6,046 nt of DNA from Emcibacter sp. GTDB taxonomy: Bacteria; Pseudomonadota; Alphaproteobacteria; Sphingomonadales; Emcibacteraceae. A model generated the notes under the pieces. That model made no database searches. It saw nothing but the letters and a program-made list of their open reading frames with translations, and was not told the DNA's origin. This document shows positions 1-6,046 of this stretch, piece after piece. Every line of letters begins with the position of its first letter. Within the stretch, counting starts at the first letter, position 1. The DNA lies in the NCBI GenBank assembly GCA_023142175.1, contig JAGLJX010000367.1, positions 1-6,046 on the forward strand, read 5' to 3'. Made by a program: the position numbers and the translations under genes.

Positions 1-1454
1 CGCACAAAGGGGCCTGCCTGAAAACACTTGAAATGGTAGTCGAATGAAGCATAACCACGACTGACCGACTTGAGGCGATCGAAGAAATCAAGCACAACTT
101 CCGACAACGGTAAGTCATATCGAATAGAAACCTGTCCGCCCAGGTACTGTATCGCCTGCTGAACACCCCGCTTTTCCTCACACAAGCCGATCACAGCACC
201 CACATATTCCTGCGGCACCAGGATGCTGGCTTCGATGATGGGCTCGCGAACTTCAGAAATCCTGTTCAGCTCCGGCAGCTTGGCGGGATTTTCCAGGGTG
301 ATGACTTCGCCGTTCACCAGGGCTACTTCGTAGATGACAGTCGGCGCAGTTGTTATCAGATCAACGTTATACTCGCGTTCCAGCCGCTCCTGTACGATAT
401 CCATGTGCAGCAGGCCCAGGAAACCGCACCTGAAACCGAAACCCAGCGCTTCCGAGGTTTCCGGTTCGAACTGCAAGGCAGCGTCATTCAGTTGCAGTCG
501 ATCCAGCGCATCGCGCAGATCGGGGAAATCTTCGGCATCCGTCGGGAAAAGGCCGGCAAATACCCGCGGCTGCATTGTTTCAAAACCGGGTAGCGGCTTG
601 AGGGCCCCATCCTTCGCCAGCGTGATGGTGTCGCCAACCGGCGCACCGTGCACATCCTTGATTCCAGCCACCAGGAATCCTACTTCTCCGGCGCCAATCC
701 GCGCCCTCTTTTCCCGCTTGGGCGTGAACACACCCACCTGCTCCACCTGGTGCAGATTGCCGGACGCCATCAGTTGGACCTTCTCACCCTTGCCGATAGA
801 GCCATCGACCACGCGCACCAGCGAGACAATGCCGAGATAATTGTCAAACCAGGAGTCAATAATCAAGGCCTTGAACGGAGCATCCGCCTGGCCTTTCGGA
901 CTGGGAATTCCATCTACCATTGCTTCGAGCACATCCTGTATTCCCTCACCGGTCTTGGCGCTGACGGCCAGTGCGTCCACAGCCTCGATGCCAATGATAT
1001 CCTCGATTTCCTGCTTCACCCGGTCCGGCTCAGCCGATGGCAGGTCGATCTTGTTCAGAATCGGTATGACTTCGAGGCCCAGCTTAACCGCTGTATAGCA
1101 ATTGGCGACGCTTTGCGCCTCCACTCCCTGTGCCGCATCGACTACCAGCAACGCGCCTTCACAAGCGGCAAGTGAGCGCGATACCTCGTAGGAAAAATCT
1201 ACATGCCCCGGTGTATCGATGAAATTCAGTTTGTAGATTTCCCCGTTTCGCGCGGTGTAATCGAGGGTCACGCTCTGCGCCTTGATGGTGATGCCGCGTT
1301 CCCGCTCAATATCCATGCTGTCCAATACCTGATTGGTCATTTCACGGTCGGTCAGCCCGTCGCATTGTTGGATCATGCGGTCGGCTAATGTGGATTTCCC
1401 GTGATCAATATGGGCGATGATGGAGAAATTTCTTATTTTGCTAAGCTCGGTCAT
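1..1454 (-). CDS. lepA: Elongation factor 4 (LepA), translational GTPase, N-terminal 484 codons; C-terminus outside the window
   Basis: This GTPase binds stalled or mistranslocated ribosomes and is known to promote back-translocation and assist ribosome biogenesis; it acts in the cytoplasm or at the inner membrane. The translation starts [20 protein letters not shown] and shows all G motifs: P-loop AHIDHGKST (residues 14-22), G2 RGITI (53-57), G3 DTPGH (80-84), NKID (134-137) and SAK (165-167). The LepA-typical [13 protein letters not shown] stretch and the late [16 protein letters not shown] stretch follow. About 484 of the usual ~600 residues are present, so the C-terminal domain unique to LepA is cut by the window edge. 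The frame is open throughout. The ATG at 1454-1452 gives the standard family N-terminus, though no good Shine-Dalgarno precedes it. From about residue 27 on the protein reads gammaproteobacterial ([23 protein letters not shown]). The first ~25 codons are more AT-rich and could belong to the neighbouring block. Confidence 0.97.
   Translation of the reverse strand, partial: MTELSKIRNFSIIAHIDHGKSTLADRMIQQCDGLTDREMTNQVLDSMDIERERGITIKAQSVTLDYTARNGEIYKLNFIDTPGHVDFSYEVSRSLAACEGALLVVDAAQGVEAQSVANCYTAVKLGLEVIPILNKIDLPSAEPDRVKQEIEDIIGIEAVDALAVSAKTGEGIQDVLEAMVDGIPSPKGQADAPFKALIIDSWFDNYLGIVSLVRVVDGSIGKGEKVQLMASGNLHQVEQVGVFTPKREKRARIGAGEVGFLVAGIKDVHGAPVGDTITLAKDGALKPLPGFETMQPRVFAGLFPTDAEDFPDLRDALDRLQLNDAALQFEPETSEALGFGFRCGFLGLLHMDIVQERLEREYNVDLITTAPTVIYEVALVNGEVITLENPAKLPELNRISEVREPIIEASILVPQEYVGAVIGLCEEKRGVQQAIQYLGGQVSIRYDLPLSEVVLDFFDRLKSVSRGYASFDYHFKCFQAGPFV
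1385..1454 (-). other. Candidate composition breakpoint in the 5' end of lepA
   Basis: By hand count G+C is about 60% at 1261-1320, 53% at 1321-1380 and only 40% at 1381-1440, and it stays low into the methyltransferase genes. The low-G+C codons encode the very conserved P-loop region (residues about 5-25), which is nearly the same in alpha- and gammaproteobacterial LepA, so the protein cannot say which parent it came from. This would be the left edge of the alpha-like block. It is weaker than the pheT breakpoint because it rests on composition over a short stretch. Confidence 0.4.
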
Positions 1455-1501
1455 GCAGGGCTTTTATCATTCATTGAAGGGGCCGTAAACCGATAAATAC
1501 G
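1455..1501 (-). other. 47-bp spacer between methyltransferase A and lepA
   Basis: I see no hairpin followed by a T-run and no convincing promoter or Shine-Dalgarno for lepA. The short spacing and common orientation allow lepA to be transcribed with the genes upstream. A seven-codon frame (MNDKSPA, 1474-1451) ends in a TGA that overlaps the lepA ATG as ATGA. It has no visible ribosome binding site and is probably chance. Confidence 0.5.
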
Positions 1502-2467
1502 TTATAACTTCGCTTCATGGGGTTTATGGGCCAGATAACGAAAGAGCTGTACTTTACCGGCGCGCAGAACTTTGGTCAGGCTGGTCCATAATTCGGCCTC
1601 TTTTTGAATTGCGAGCATATAGTTCTGGTCTGATTGATCGTCCTCGCCAGCCTTCTTTATCGTCAGAGCAGTATTCCCCCATGCCTCGCTGATCATTTCC
1701 AGATAATGGTCGCTGATGTCCTCGTGAATTCGAATGTTGAAGCCGCAGTCTTCGATGCACTTCATCATGGCACCGGAGGTTAACAAAAAAAGTTTAGTCG
1801 GCACATGATTAATCCATTTAATCACATCAGGGTCAGACAGGCAGGCTTCATCCCGAATAATATAATCGCTGATTAAAAACAGGCTGTCGTCTTTTAGCTG
1901 CTCATAGATGCTTTTGATCAGCGGGCCTTTATTTTCTATTATGAACAGGAATTCTTTTGAAAAGGCACGATCAAAAGTTCTGTCGAATGAGGGGTTGTTA
2001 TTCAGGTCAATGTGAATGATGGGTGCTTTTTTCTCCAGCCCCTTGGCGGTGGATAATTCCATGCCTTCTTTGGCCAGAAGCTCGTTGGTTTCATAGCCGT
2101 TAATCCAGACGCCGAATTCCTGTGCCAGAACCCGTGATGGTCCGCCGAGGCCGGCACCAATAACCATGGCGCTCATTTTTGGTGACAGGGCCAGTAATTT
2201 TGACATATCGATAACATTTTGCCTGCCCCCCGGCCCGCAAAACCCTTCGCCCCAGATCATCTGGGTGGCCCTTATCTGAGCTTTATCCTGCAATTTCTTG
2301 CTTTTTTCTTCGGTGGAGGCGGGAGCTTTATTTTTACCGGCGTTTTTTTCCTGCTTGCGCAGACGCATTTTCTCTTCTATGTCGGCTATATCATAGCCTT
2401 CCCACCAGGCGATCATGCGCCATTTCAGAGGGATTTTCTTGTTTATGTTTTTTTCTTCAGCAGCCAT
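1502..2467 (-). CDS. Class I SAM-dependent methyltransferase-like protein, paralogue A (321 aa), substrate unknown
   Basis: This is probably a cytoplasmic methyltransferase; I see no signal peptide or membrane segment. In order there is an N-terminal motif WWEGYD (residues 21-26), a Lys/Glu/Ala-rich linker (about 31-65), IWGEGFCGPGG (71-81), the glycine-rich SAM loop VIGAGLGGPSR (102-112), and GYE (124-126), whose Glu is placed like the residue that binds the SAM ribose. FDRAFSKE (165-172) follows in the motif II region, then a strand ending LISDY (198-202) and a conserved tail FRYLAHKP (309-316). The motif just before the SAM loop resembles the GEGFxSxGG segment of phosphoethanolamine N-methyltransferases, but the rest is too different to assign that activity. 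It is a clear paralogue of the gene just upstream, about 40-45% identical by eye and nearer 60% across residues 69-144. The ATG at 2467 gives an N-terminus matching the paralogue, and a 12-bp gap indicates cotranscription. Confidence 0.85.
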   Translation of the reverse strand: MAAEEKNINKKIPLKWRMIAWWEGYDIADIEEKMRLRKQEKNAGKNKAPASTEEKSKKLQDKAQIRATQMIWGEGFCGPGGRQNVIDMSKLLALSPKMSAMVIGAGLGGPSRVLAQEFGVWINGYETNELLAKEGMELSTAKGLEKKAPIIHIDLNNNPSFDRTFDRAFSKEFLFIIENKGPLIKSIYEQLKDDSLFLISDYIIRDEACLSDPDVIKWINHVPTKLFLLTSGAMMKCIEDCGFNIRIHEDISDHYLEMISEAWGNTALTIKKAGEDDQSDQNYMLAIQKEAELWTSLTKVLRAGKVQLFRYLAHKPHEAKL

Positions 2468-2477
2468 GGCATACGTA

Positions 2478-2481
2478 TCCT
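2478..2481 (-). promoter_or_regulatory. Shine-Dalgarno (AGGA) of methyltransferase A overlapping the stop codon of methyltransferase B
   Basis: The minus strand reads TTAGGATACGTATGCCATG. AGGA lies 10 bases before the ATG at 2467 and shares bases with the TAG stop of the upstream gene (2482-2480). The arrangement supports this start codon and fits translational coupling of the two paralogues. Confidence 0.5.
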
Positions 2482-3451
2482 AACGTATCTCTTTACTTGG
2501 TTTGTTAGCCAGAAAGCGCCATACATGTATATGGCCTTCTTTCAATAACTTTGCCCTCAATGCCCAATGTTCTGCCTCTTCCATTAGTGATTTAATTGCT
2601 TTTACGCCATCGTCCCCCTTTTCAGACAGATGGTGTGCCACTGTTGCGGCTTTTGCCCAGCTCTGTTCAATGAGCCCGATATATTCGCTGGAGATATCTT
2701 CGTTGACCCTGATGGTAAATCCTGCTTCTTCCAGCGATGTTTTCATCATGTCCGCAGTAACGGGATAGGGTTGTGTAGCTTCCTGTTTTAACCATTTCTG
2801 AACATCAGGATTTTCCAAAACCGAAATATCGGTCAAAGTATAGTCCGTAATCAGGAATAAAGCATTATTTTTCAGAGTATCATAAGTATCCTTTAGGATT
2901 TTAGCTTTATCGGGGAAGCAATAAAGTGCTTCTTTGGAAAATGCCCGATCAAATTGCCGGCTAAAAGGATCTTTCTGTTCCGGGTCAATATGCTCAATGA
3001 TGGCTTTTGAGCCTAATCCCGCATCCTTGGACATCTGCATACCCTGCTCGGCCAAGTCCTTTGATAGCTCATATCCAGTGATCCACACGCCAAACCCTTC
3101 GGCTAATACCCGTGACGGGCCACCAATTCCAGCACCGATGACGATGGCACTCATCTCAGAATTCATGGTCAACAGCTTGCACATGCCTTCGATATGCTCT
3201 TTGCCGCCGGGACCGCAATAGCCATTACCCCAGATTAACTGGGTCATCTCCACGCGAAGTTTGTCCCACGGAAGGCTGGCGACCTTAGTTTCGGCCGCAG
3301 CAGTTTCGTCGGTGCTATTGCCGCCTTCTAACTCATCAACATCTTCGAGAGCTTTTAAGCGTGCTTTCACATCGTCAAGATCATACCCATTCCACCAGGT
3401 TTTAAATCTTAATTTAAGTGGGACTTTAATATCTTTAGCTTTTTCAGCCAT
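2480..3451 (-). CDS. Class I SAM-dependent methyltransferase-like protein, paralogue B (323 aa), substrate unknown
   Basis: The layout matches paralogue A: WWNGYD (residues 19-24), an acidic Glu/Asp/Ala linker (about 33-58), IWGNGYCGPGG (73-83), SAM loop VIGAGIGGPSR (104-114), GYE (126-128), FDRAFSKE (167-174), LITDY (200-204) and the terminal motif WRFLANKP (311-318). After FDRAFSKE it has CFPDKAKIL, close to the HIxDK segment of small-molecule N-methyltransferases; paralogue A has IIENKGPLI there. No signal peptide or transmembrane helix is visible. The linker is acidic here but basic in A, so the two proteins may differ in partners. It is the first gene of the pair, following an AT-rich gap after pheT, and is followed after 12 bp by A. 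The ATG at 3451 gives MAEKAKDIKVPLK, which lines up with the start of A; its Shine-Dalgarno is poor. The methyltransferase fold is well supported and the substrate is unknown. Confidence 0.85.
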   Translation of the reverse strand: MAEKAKDIKVPLKLRFKTWWNGYDLDDVKARLKALEDVDELEGGNSTDETAAAETKVASLPWDKLRVEMTQLIWGNGYCGPGGKEHIEGMCKLLTMNSEMSAIVIGAGIGGPSRVLAEGFGVWITGYELSKDLAEQGMQMSKDAGLGSKAIIEHIDPEQKDPFSRQFDRAFSKEALYCFPDKAKILKDTYDTLKNNALFLITDYTLTDISVLENPDVQKWLKQEATQPYPVTADMMKTSLEEAGFTIRVNEDISSEYIGLIEQSWAKAATVAHHLSEKGDDGVKAIKSLMEEAEHWALRAKLLKEGHIHVWRFLANKPSKEIR

Positions 3452-3550
3452 TTACCATATATCTCAGCAATCATTTAACCGCATGCAATACTATTAGTAT
3501 GATATTTATATAGTGTTAATATTTTTTCTATTTTGTCCAGCCCAATCGGA
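3452..3550 (-). promoter_or_regulatory. AT-rich intergenic region, possible promoter for the methyltransferase pair
   Basis: This is the longest gap in the window and the most AT-rich. On the minus strand it contains a -35-like TTAACA (3519-3514) and two -10-like hexamers, TATAAA and TATCAT, but no pair has good spacing, so the promoter call is weak. No hairpin plus T-run terminator for pheT is visible, so read-through from pheST remains possible. Confidence 0.3.
3488..3500. repeat. 13-bp perfect palindrome ATACTA-T-TAGTAT
   Basis: Two 6-base arms surround one central T, lying 37-49 bp upstream of the methyltransferase B start and just downstream of the -10-like hexamers. The position would suit an operator, but the sequence is AT-rich and short, so chance is possible. 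I see no second copy. Confidence 0.3.
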
Positions 3551-5953
3551 TTAACGCAGGACGCCGCCTGTTCTTTTTTCCACATTAGCGATTACTTTTG
3601 ACGAGAAGTCTTCGATTGCCTCATCGGTCAAGGTTTTATCCACTGGTTGCAATGTAACGCTGATCGCCAAAGATTTTTTATCTTCATCAATACCAGCCCC
3701 CACATAGACATCAAACAGGTTGACATCACGGATGAGTTTTTTGTCAGCTCCGCGCACGGCTCTGATCAAATCCGCCGCCGTTGTGTCCAGATCAACCACA
3801 AAGGCAAAATCCCGTTCCACCGCCTGTAAGTCGGACGCCGATAGCGGCCCGCGGTTGTTGCCGGATTTGGCTTTTGGGAAGGGAATATTTTCCAGCAGAA
3901 TTTCAAAGCCAACCAATGGGCCCTTCACATCAAGCGCCTTGGCAATGGCCGGGTGAATTTCTCCAAACCACGCCAGAATATTTTTTGGGCCAAGCCGGAT
4001 TGCTCCACTGCGGCCCGGATGATACCAAGCGGGGGCTTCGGCGACGACCTGTGCATTGTCGATTTTAGCACCGATGGCTCTAAGGATAGCTTCGGCATCT
4101 GCTTTTGCGGTGAAGGCATTCACATCTTCCGGGCTGCCGTTCCAATGTTTGGCGCTGTCCTGACCACGTCTGACGCCGGCAAGGACCAATGACTGACCGT
4201 CCGGTGTATCGCTGGCAAATTGGTTTCCGCTTTCAAACAGGGCGATATTTTTGAAACCCCGGTCAATATTACGTCCCGCCGCCGTTATCAGGTTGGGCAA
4301 CAGGTTCGGACGCATGGCATCCAGATCAGAACTGATCGGATTGCTCAGCACAAGTTCAGGCTTCAGGTCGGCGAATAATTCTGCCTGTGCGGAAGGCAGA
4401 AAAGACCATGTGACGGCTTCGCGCATACCCCGACCAGCGGCGGTGCGTTTGGCAAGCCTTACGCGCTTCTGCATGGCATTGAGGCCAGTGTTGATCTCGC
4501 GACTTGATACAGGTAGCGGCTCAGAGCGGATGTGCTCAAAGCCGTGTATGCGCAGAACTTCTTCTACCAGATCGGCCTCGCCATCAATATCACAACGCCA
4601 TGATGGGGTGACAACATCAAGCTTGTCATCATTCTTTGTGACTTGGAAACCCAAAAGCGACAAAATTTCAATAATCTCTGTTGTAGCCACATCAACACCG
4701 CCAAGGTGGTTGACGCGACCGGGACGCAGGGTGACGGTTTTTGATATGGTTGGAATTTCACCGGAGACAATCACGTCACTAGGCTCACCGCCGCACATAT
4801 CAAGGATCAGCTTTGTGGCAAGCTCAATACCCGGCAGCATGGTTTCAGGATCAACCCCGCGCTCAAAACGGTAACGGGCGTCACTGTCAATGCCCAGCTT
4901 CCGTCCGGCCATGGCGATGGTGATCGGATCAAACCACGCCGCTTCCAGAAATACATTGGTTGTGTCCGGCTGACAGCCCGTGCTGACACCGCCCATAACA
5001 CCGCCAAGGCCAATAACGCCGCTATCGTCCGTGATCACGCAGACCCCATCATCAAGGGTATATTCCCCGTCATCCAGCGCGGTGAGTGTTTCACCAGCTT
5101 TAGACAGGCGAACGACAATGTCACCCTGTAGCTTGTCGGCATCAAAAACATGAAGCGGACGGGCCATATCATAGGTCAGGAAGTTGGTAATATCGACCAA
5201 TGCAGAAATAGGTTTCATGCCAAGGGCGCGTAGTTTCTTTTGCAGCCATTCGGGACTTGGTCCATTTTTGATGTTGCGAATAGTGCGTCCGGCAAAGACC
5301 GGACAGACTTCTGGCCCAGTTTCAGGGTTCGCCAGAATAACCTTTTGAGGATTGTCAAATTTGCCTGTGATCGTGGCAATATCCTGTGATTTTAATGCGC
5401 CCATTCCGGCGGCGGCCAAATCGCGGGCAATGCCGTATATGCCCAGTGCATCCTGATGGTTGGGCGTGATGGCAATCTCTATCACCGGATCATTCATATC
5501 CATATAATCAGAAAATTTTGTGCCGACAGGTGCATCTGCGGGCAGGTCAATGATGCCGTCATGATTGTCGCCAAGGCCAAGTTCTTTTTCGGAACACATC
5601 ATGCCATTGGATTCCACGCCACGAATCTTGGTGGGGCGCAGTTTCATACCGTTGGAGGGAATGGTCGCACCGGAAGGGGCAAAAGCACCCTTCAGGCCTG
5701 CCCGCGCATTGGGCGCACCGCACACGATCTGTACGGTCTCGCTGCCGGTATTGACCTGGCACACCCGCAACTTGTCCGCATCCGGGTGCTGCTCGGCGCT
5801 GACGATCTGTGCCACCACCACGCCGCTGAAGTCCCCGGCCACCGGGTCGATAGCGTCCACTTCCAGGCCGGCCATGGTGATCTGGTGAGCCAGTTCCTGC
5901 GTGGTCAACTCAGGAGAGACCCACTCGCGCAACCATTGTTCGCTTATATTCAC
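3551..5953 (-). CDS. pheT: Phenylalanyl-tRNA synthetase beta subunit, apparently an alpha/gamma proteobacterial chimera
   Basis: With PheS it forms the (alpha-beta)2 enzyme that charges tRNA-Phe; the beta chain binds tRNA and edits mischarged Tyr-tRNA. At 800 aa it is full length (E. coli 795). Domains in order are the N-terminal segment (1-38), the tRNA-binding OB fold (about 39-150, with HPDADKLRV and VCGAPNARAG), the B3/B4 editing domain (about 210-385, with RPLHVFD and FLEAAWF), B5 (about 405-475, with the acidic metal-site segment DIDGEADLVEEV), the catalytic-like core, and FDX-ACB (about 705-798). Residues 1 to about 80 match gammaproteobacterial PheT (WLREWV, HQITMAGLEVD, DFSGVVV). From about 88 (KGAFAPSGATIP, IRGVESNGMMCSEKELGL) to the end (AVERDFAFVVD, TGGVLR) it matches Alphaproteobacteria. 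G+C falls at the same point. The frame is intact, so a functional hybrid is possible. Translation starts at GTG (5953-5951), 21 bp after pheS. Confidence 0.97.
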   Translation of the reverse strand: MNISEQWLREWVSPELTTQELAHQITMAGLEVDAIDPVAGDFSGVVVAQIVSAEQHPDADKLRVCQVNTGSETVQIVCGAPNARAGLKGAFAPSGATIPSNGMKLRPTKIRGVESNGMMCSEKELGLGDNHDGIIDLPADAPVGTKFSDYMDMNDPVIEIAITPNHQDALGIYGIARDLAAAGMGALKSQDIATITGKFDNPQKVILANPETGPEVCPVFAGRTIRNIKNGPSPEWLQKKLRALGMKPISALVDITNFLTYDMARPLHVFDADKLQGDIVVRLSKAGETLTALDDGEYTLDDGVCVITDDSGVIGLGGVMGGVSTGCQPDTTNVFLEAAWFDPITIAMAGRKLGIDSDARYRFERGVDPETMLPGIELATKLILDMCGGEPSDVIVSGEIPTISKTVTLRPGRVNHLGGVDVATTEIIEILSLLGFQVTKNDDKLDVVTPSWRCDIDGEADLVEEVLRIHGFEHIRSEPLPVSSREINTGLNAMQKRVRLAKRTAAGRGMREAVTWSFLPSAQAELFADLKPELVLSNPISSDLDAMRPNLLPNLITAAGRNIDRGFKNIALFESGNQFASDTPDGQSLVLAGVRRGQDSAKHWNGSPEDVNAFTAKADAEAILRAIGAKIDNAQVVAEAPAWYHPGRSGAIRLGPKNILAWFGEIHPAIAKALDVKGPLVGFEILLENIPFPKAKSGNNRGPLSASDLQAVERDFAFVVDLDTTAADLIRAVRGADKKLIRDVNLFDVYVGAGIDEDKKSLAISVTLQPVDKTLTDEAIEDFSSKVIANVEKRTGGVLR
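5690..5735 (-). other. Inferred chimera junction inside pheT
   Basis: The region encodes about residues 73-88, including IVCGAPNARAGLK, which is close to invariant across proteobacterial PheT. To the right G+C is about 67% (121 of 180 bases at 5701-5880) and the protein is gamma-like. To the left the 60-base blocks are 58% (5641-5700), 52% (5581-5640) and 38% (5461-5520), and the protein is alpha-like. A crossover or misjoin through a shared conserved stretch would leave exactly this in-frame pattern. Confidence 0.65.
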
Positions 5954-5962
5954 TGTCTATTT

Positions 5963-5966
5963 CTCC
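5963..5966 (-). promoter_or_regulatory. Shine-Dalgarno (GGAG) for pheT
   Basis: The minus strand reads CGGAGAAATAGACAGTG. GGAG lies 9 bases before the GTG start and fixes this unusual start codon. The next in-frame ATG is at residue 27, inside the conserved N-terminal segment. Confidence 0.7.
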
Positions 5967-5974
5967 GTGGTTGG

Positions 5975-6046
5975 CTAGAACTGCTCAAGGAAACGCAGGT
6001 CGTTCTCGAAAAACAGGCGCAGGTCGTTCACGCCATAGCGCAGCAT
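5975..6046 (-). CDS. pheS: Phenylalanyl-tRNA synthetase alpha subunit, last 23 residues
   Basis: The 3' end encodes MLRYGVNDLRLFFENDLRFL, then EQF and a TAG stop at 5977-5975. This is the C-terminal tail of PheS just after class II motif 3 (GxGxERxAMLRYG), whose first part lies outside the window. PheS is the catalytic chain that activates phenylalanine with ATP and transfers it to tRNA-Phe. The NDLRLFFENDLRFLEQF ending is typical of Gammaproteobacteria; alphaproteobacterial PheS usually ends with a form like DLRxFFxxDLRWLxHYGF. pheT follows after 21 bp, the normal pheST operon layout. This is further evidence that the right flank is gamma-type. Confidence 0.93.
   Translation of the reverse strand: MLRYGVNDLRLFFENDLRFLEQF

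Noticed and set aside
334..1388. Several open frames of 61-175 codons on the plus strand
   Set aside because: They are opposite the intact lepA reading frame, have no recognisable motif and overlap one another in different frames.
1451..1474. Seven-codon frame overlapping the lepA start as ATGA
   Set aside because: It is too short and has no Shine-Dalgarno; the overlap could arise by chance.
2469..2488. Short ACGTAT direct repeat between the two methyltransferase genes
   Set aside because: There are only two copies of six bases, and they overlap the stop codon and Shine-Dalgarno; nothing suggests an attachment site.
2219..2548. 109-codon plus-strand frame rich in Phe, with membrane-like segments
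   Set aside because: The hydrophobic runs are the reverse complement of the Lys-rich N-terminus of methyltransferase A; there is no ribosome binding site.
1502..3451. Assignment of the pair as phosphoethanolamine or ubiquinone (UbiE-type) methyltransferases
   Set aside because: Only the GxGxxGPGG-like segment and the SAM loop resemble those families; the N-terminal motif and the C-terminal half do not support a substrate call.
3520..3550. Possible pheT terminator in the T-rich stretch
   Set aside because: No stable inverted repeat precedes the T-rich run in either orientation.
4251..4874. 207-codon open frame on the plus strand
   Set aside because: It lies antisense within pheT, whose family domains are intact over the same bases; the product is Ser/Arg-rich and looks like an antisense shadow.

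Overview
The window is protein-coding on the minus strand throughout. In transcription order (right to left) it holds the 3' end of pheS (phenylalanyl-tRNA synthetase alpha), a complete pheT (the beta subunit, 800 aa), two tandem paralogous class I SAM-dependent methyltransferase-like genes of unknown substrate (323 and 321 aa), and the first 484 codons of lepA (elongation factor 4). I see no tRNA, rRNA, CRISPR array, insertion sequence or transposase. The only non-coding stretches are short: 21 bp (pheS-pheT), 97 bp plus stop-flanking bases (pheT-methyltransferase B), 12 bp (between the methyltransferases) and 47 bp (methyltransferase A-lepA).

The organism is proteobacterial, but the window gives two different answers about which class. 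The pheS end, the first ~80 residues of PheT and nearly all of LepA read like Gammaproteobacteria. PheT from about residue 88 to its C-terminus reads like Alphaproteobacteria, for example the FDX-ACB motif AVERDFAFVVD and the C-terminal end TGGVLR. Base composition changes at the same place: my hand count gives about 67% G+C at 5701-5880, but 38-58% in the 60-base blocks just to the left. A similar, weaker change lies in the first ~25 codons of lepA, about 40% G+C at 1381-1440 against about 60% at 1261-1320. The segment from about 1400 to 5700 therefore looks like a roughly 4.3 kb alphaproteobacterial-type block between gammaproteobacterial-type flanks. Both joins fall inside very conserved coding sequence and both keep the reading frame.

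This is either a homologous replacement in a real genome or a chimeric (metagenomic or amplified) assembly. The sequence alone cannot decide, and this is the main point for a reader to check. In many Gammaproteobacteria pheST is followed by ihfA, and lepA sits beside lepB and a mucD/rseC-type region. A pheT-methyltransferase-methyltransferase-lepA order is not what I expect for that class.

Functionally, the flanking genes belong to translation: charging tRNA-Phe, and ribosome rescue or back-translocation. The two methyltransferase-like proteins share an N-terminal WWxGYD motif, an IWGxGxCGPGG motif and a glycine-rich SAM loop (VIGAGxGGPSR). I cannot name their substrate. An AT-rich gap upstream of the pair could carry its own promoter.
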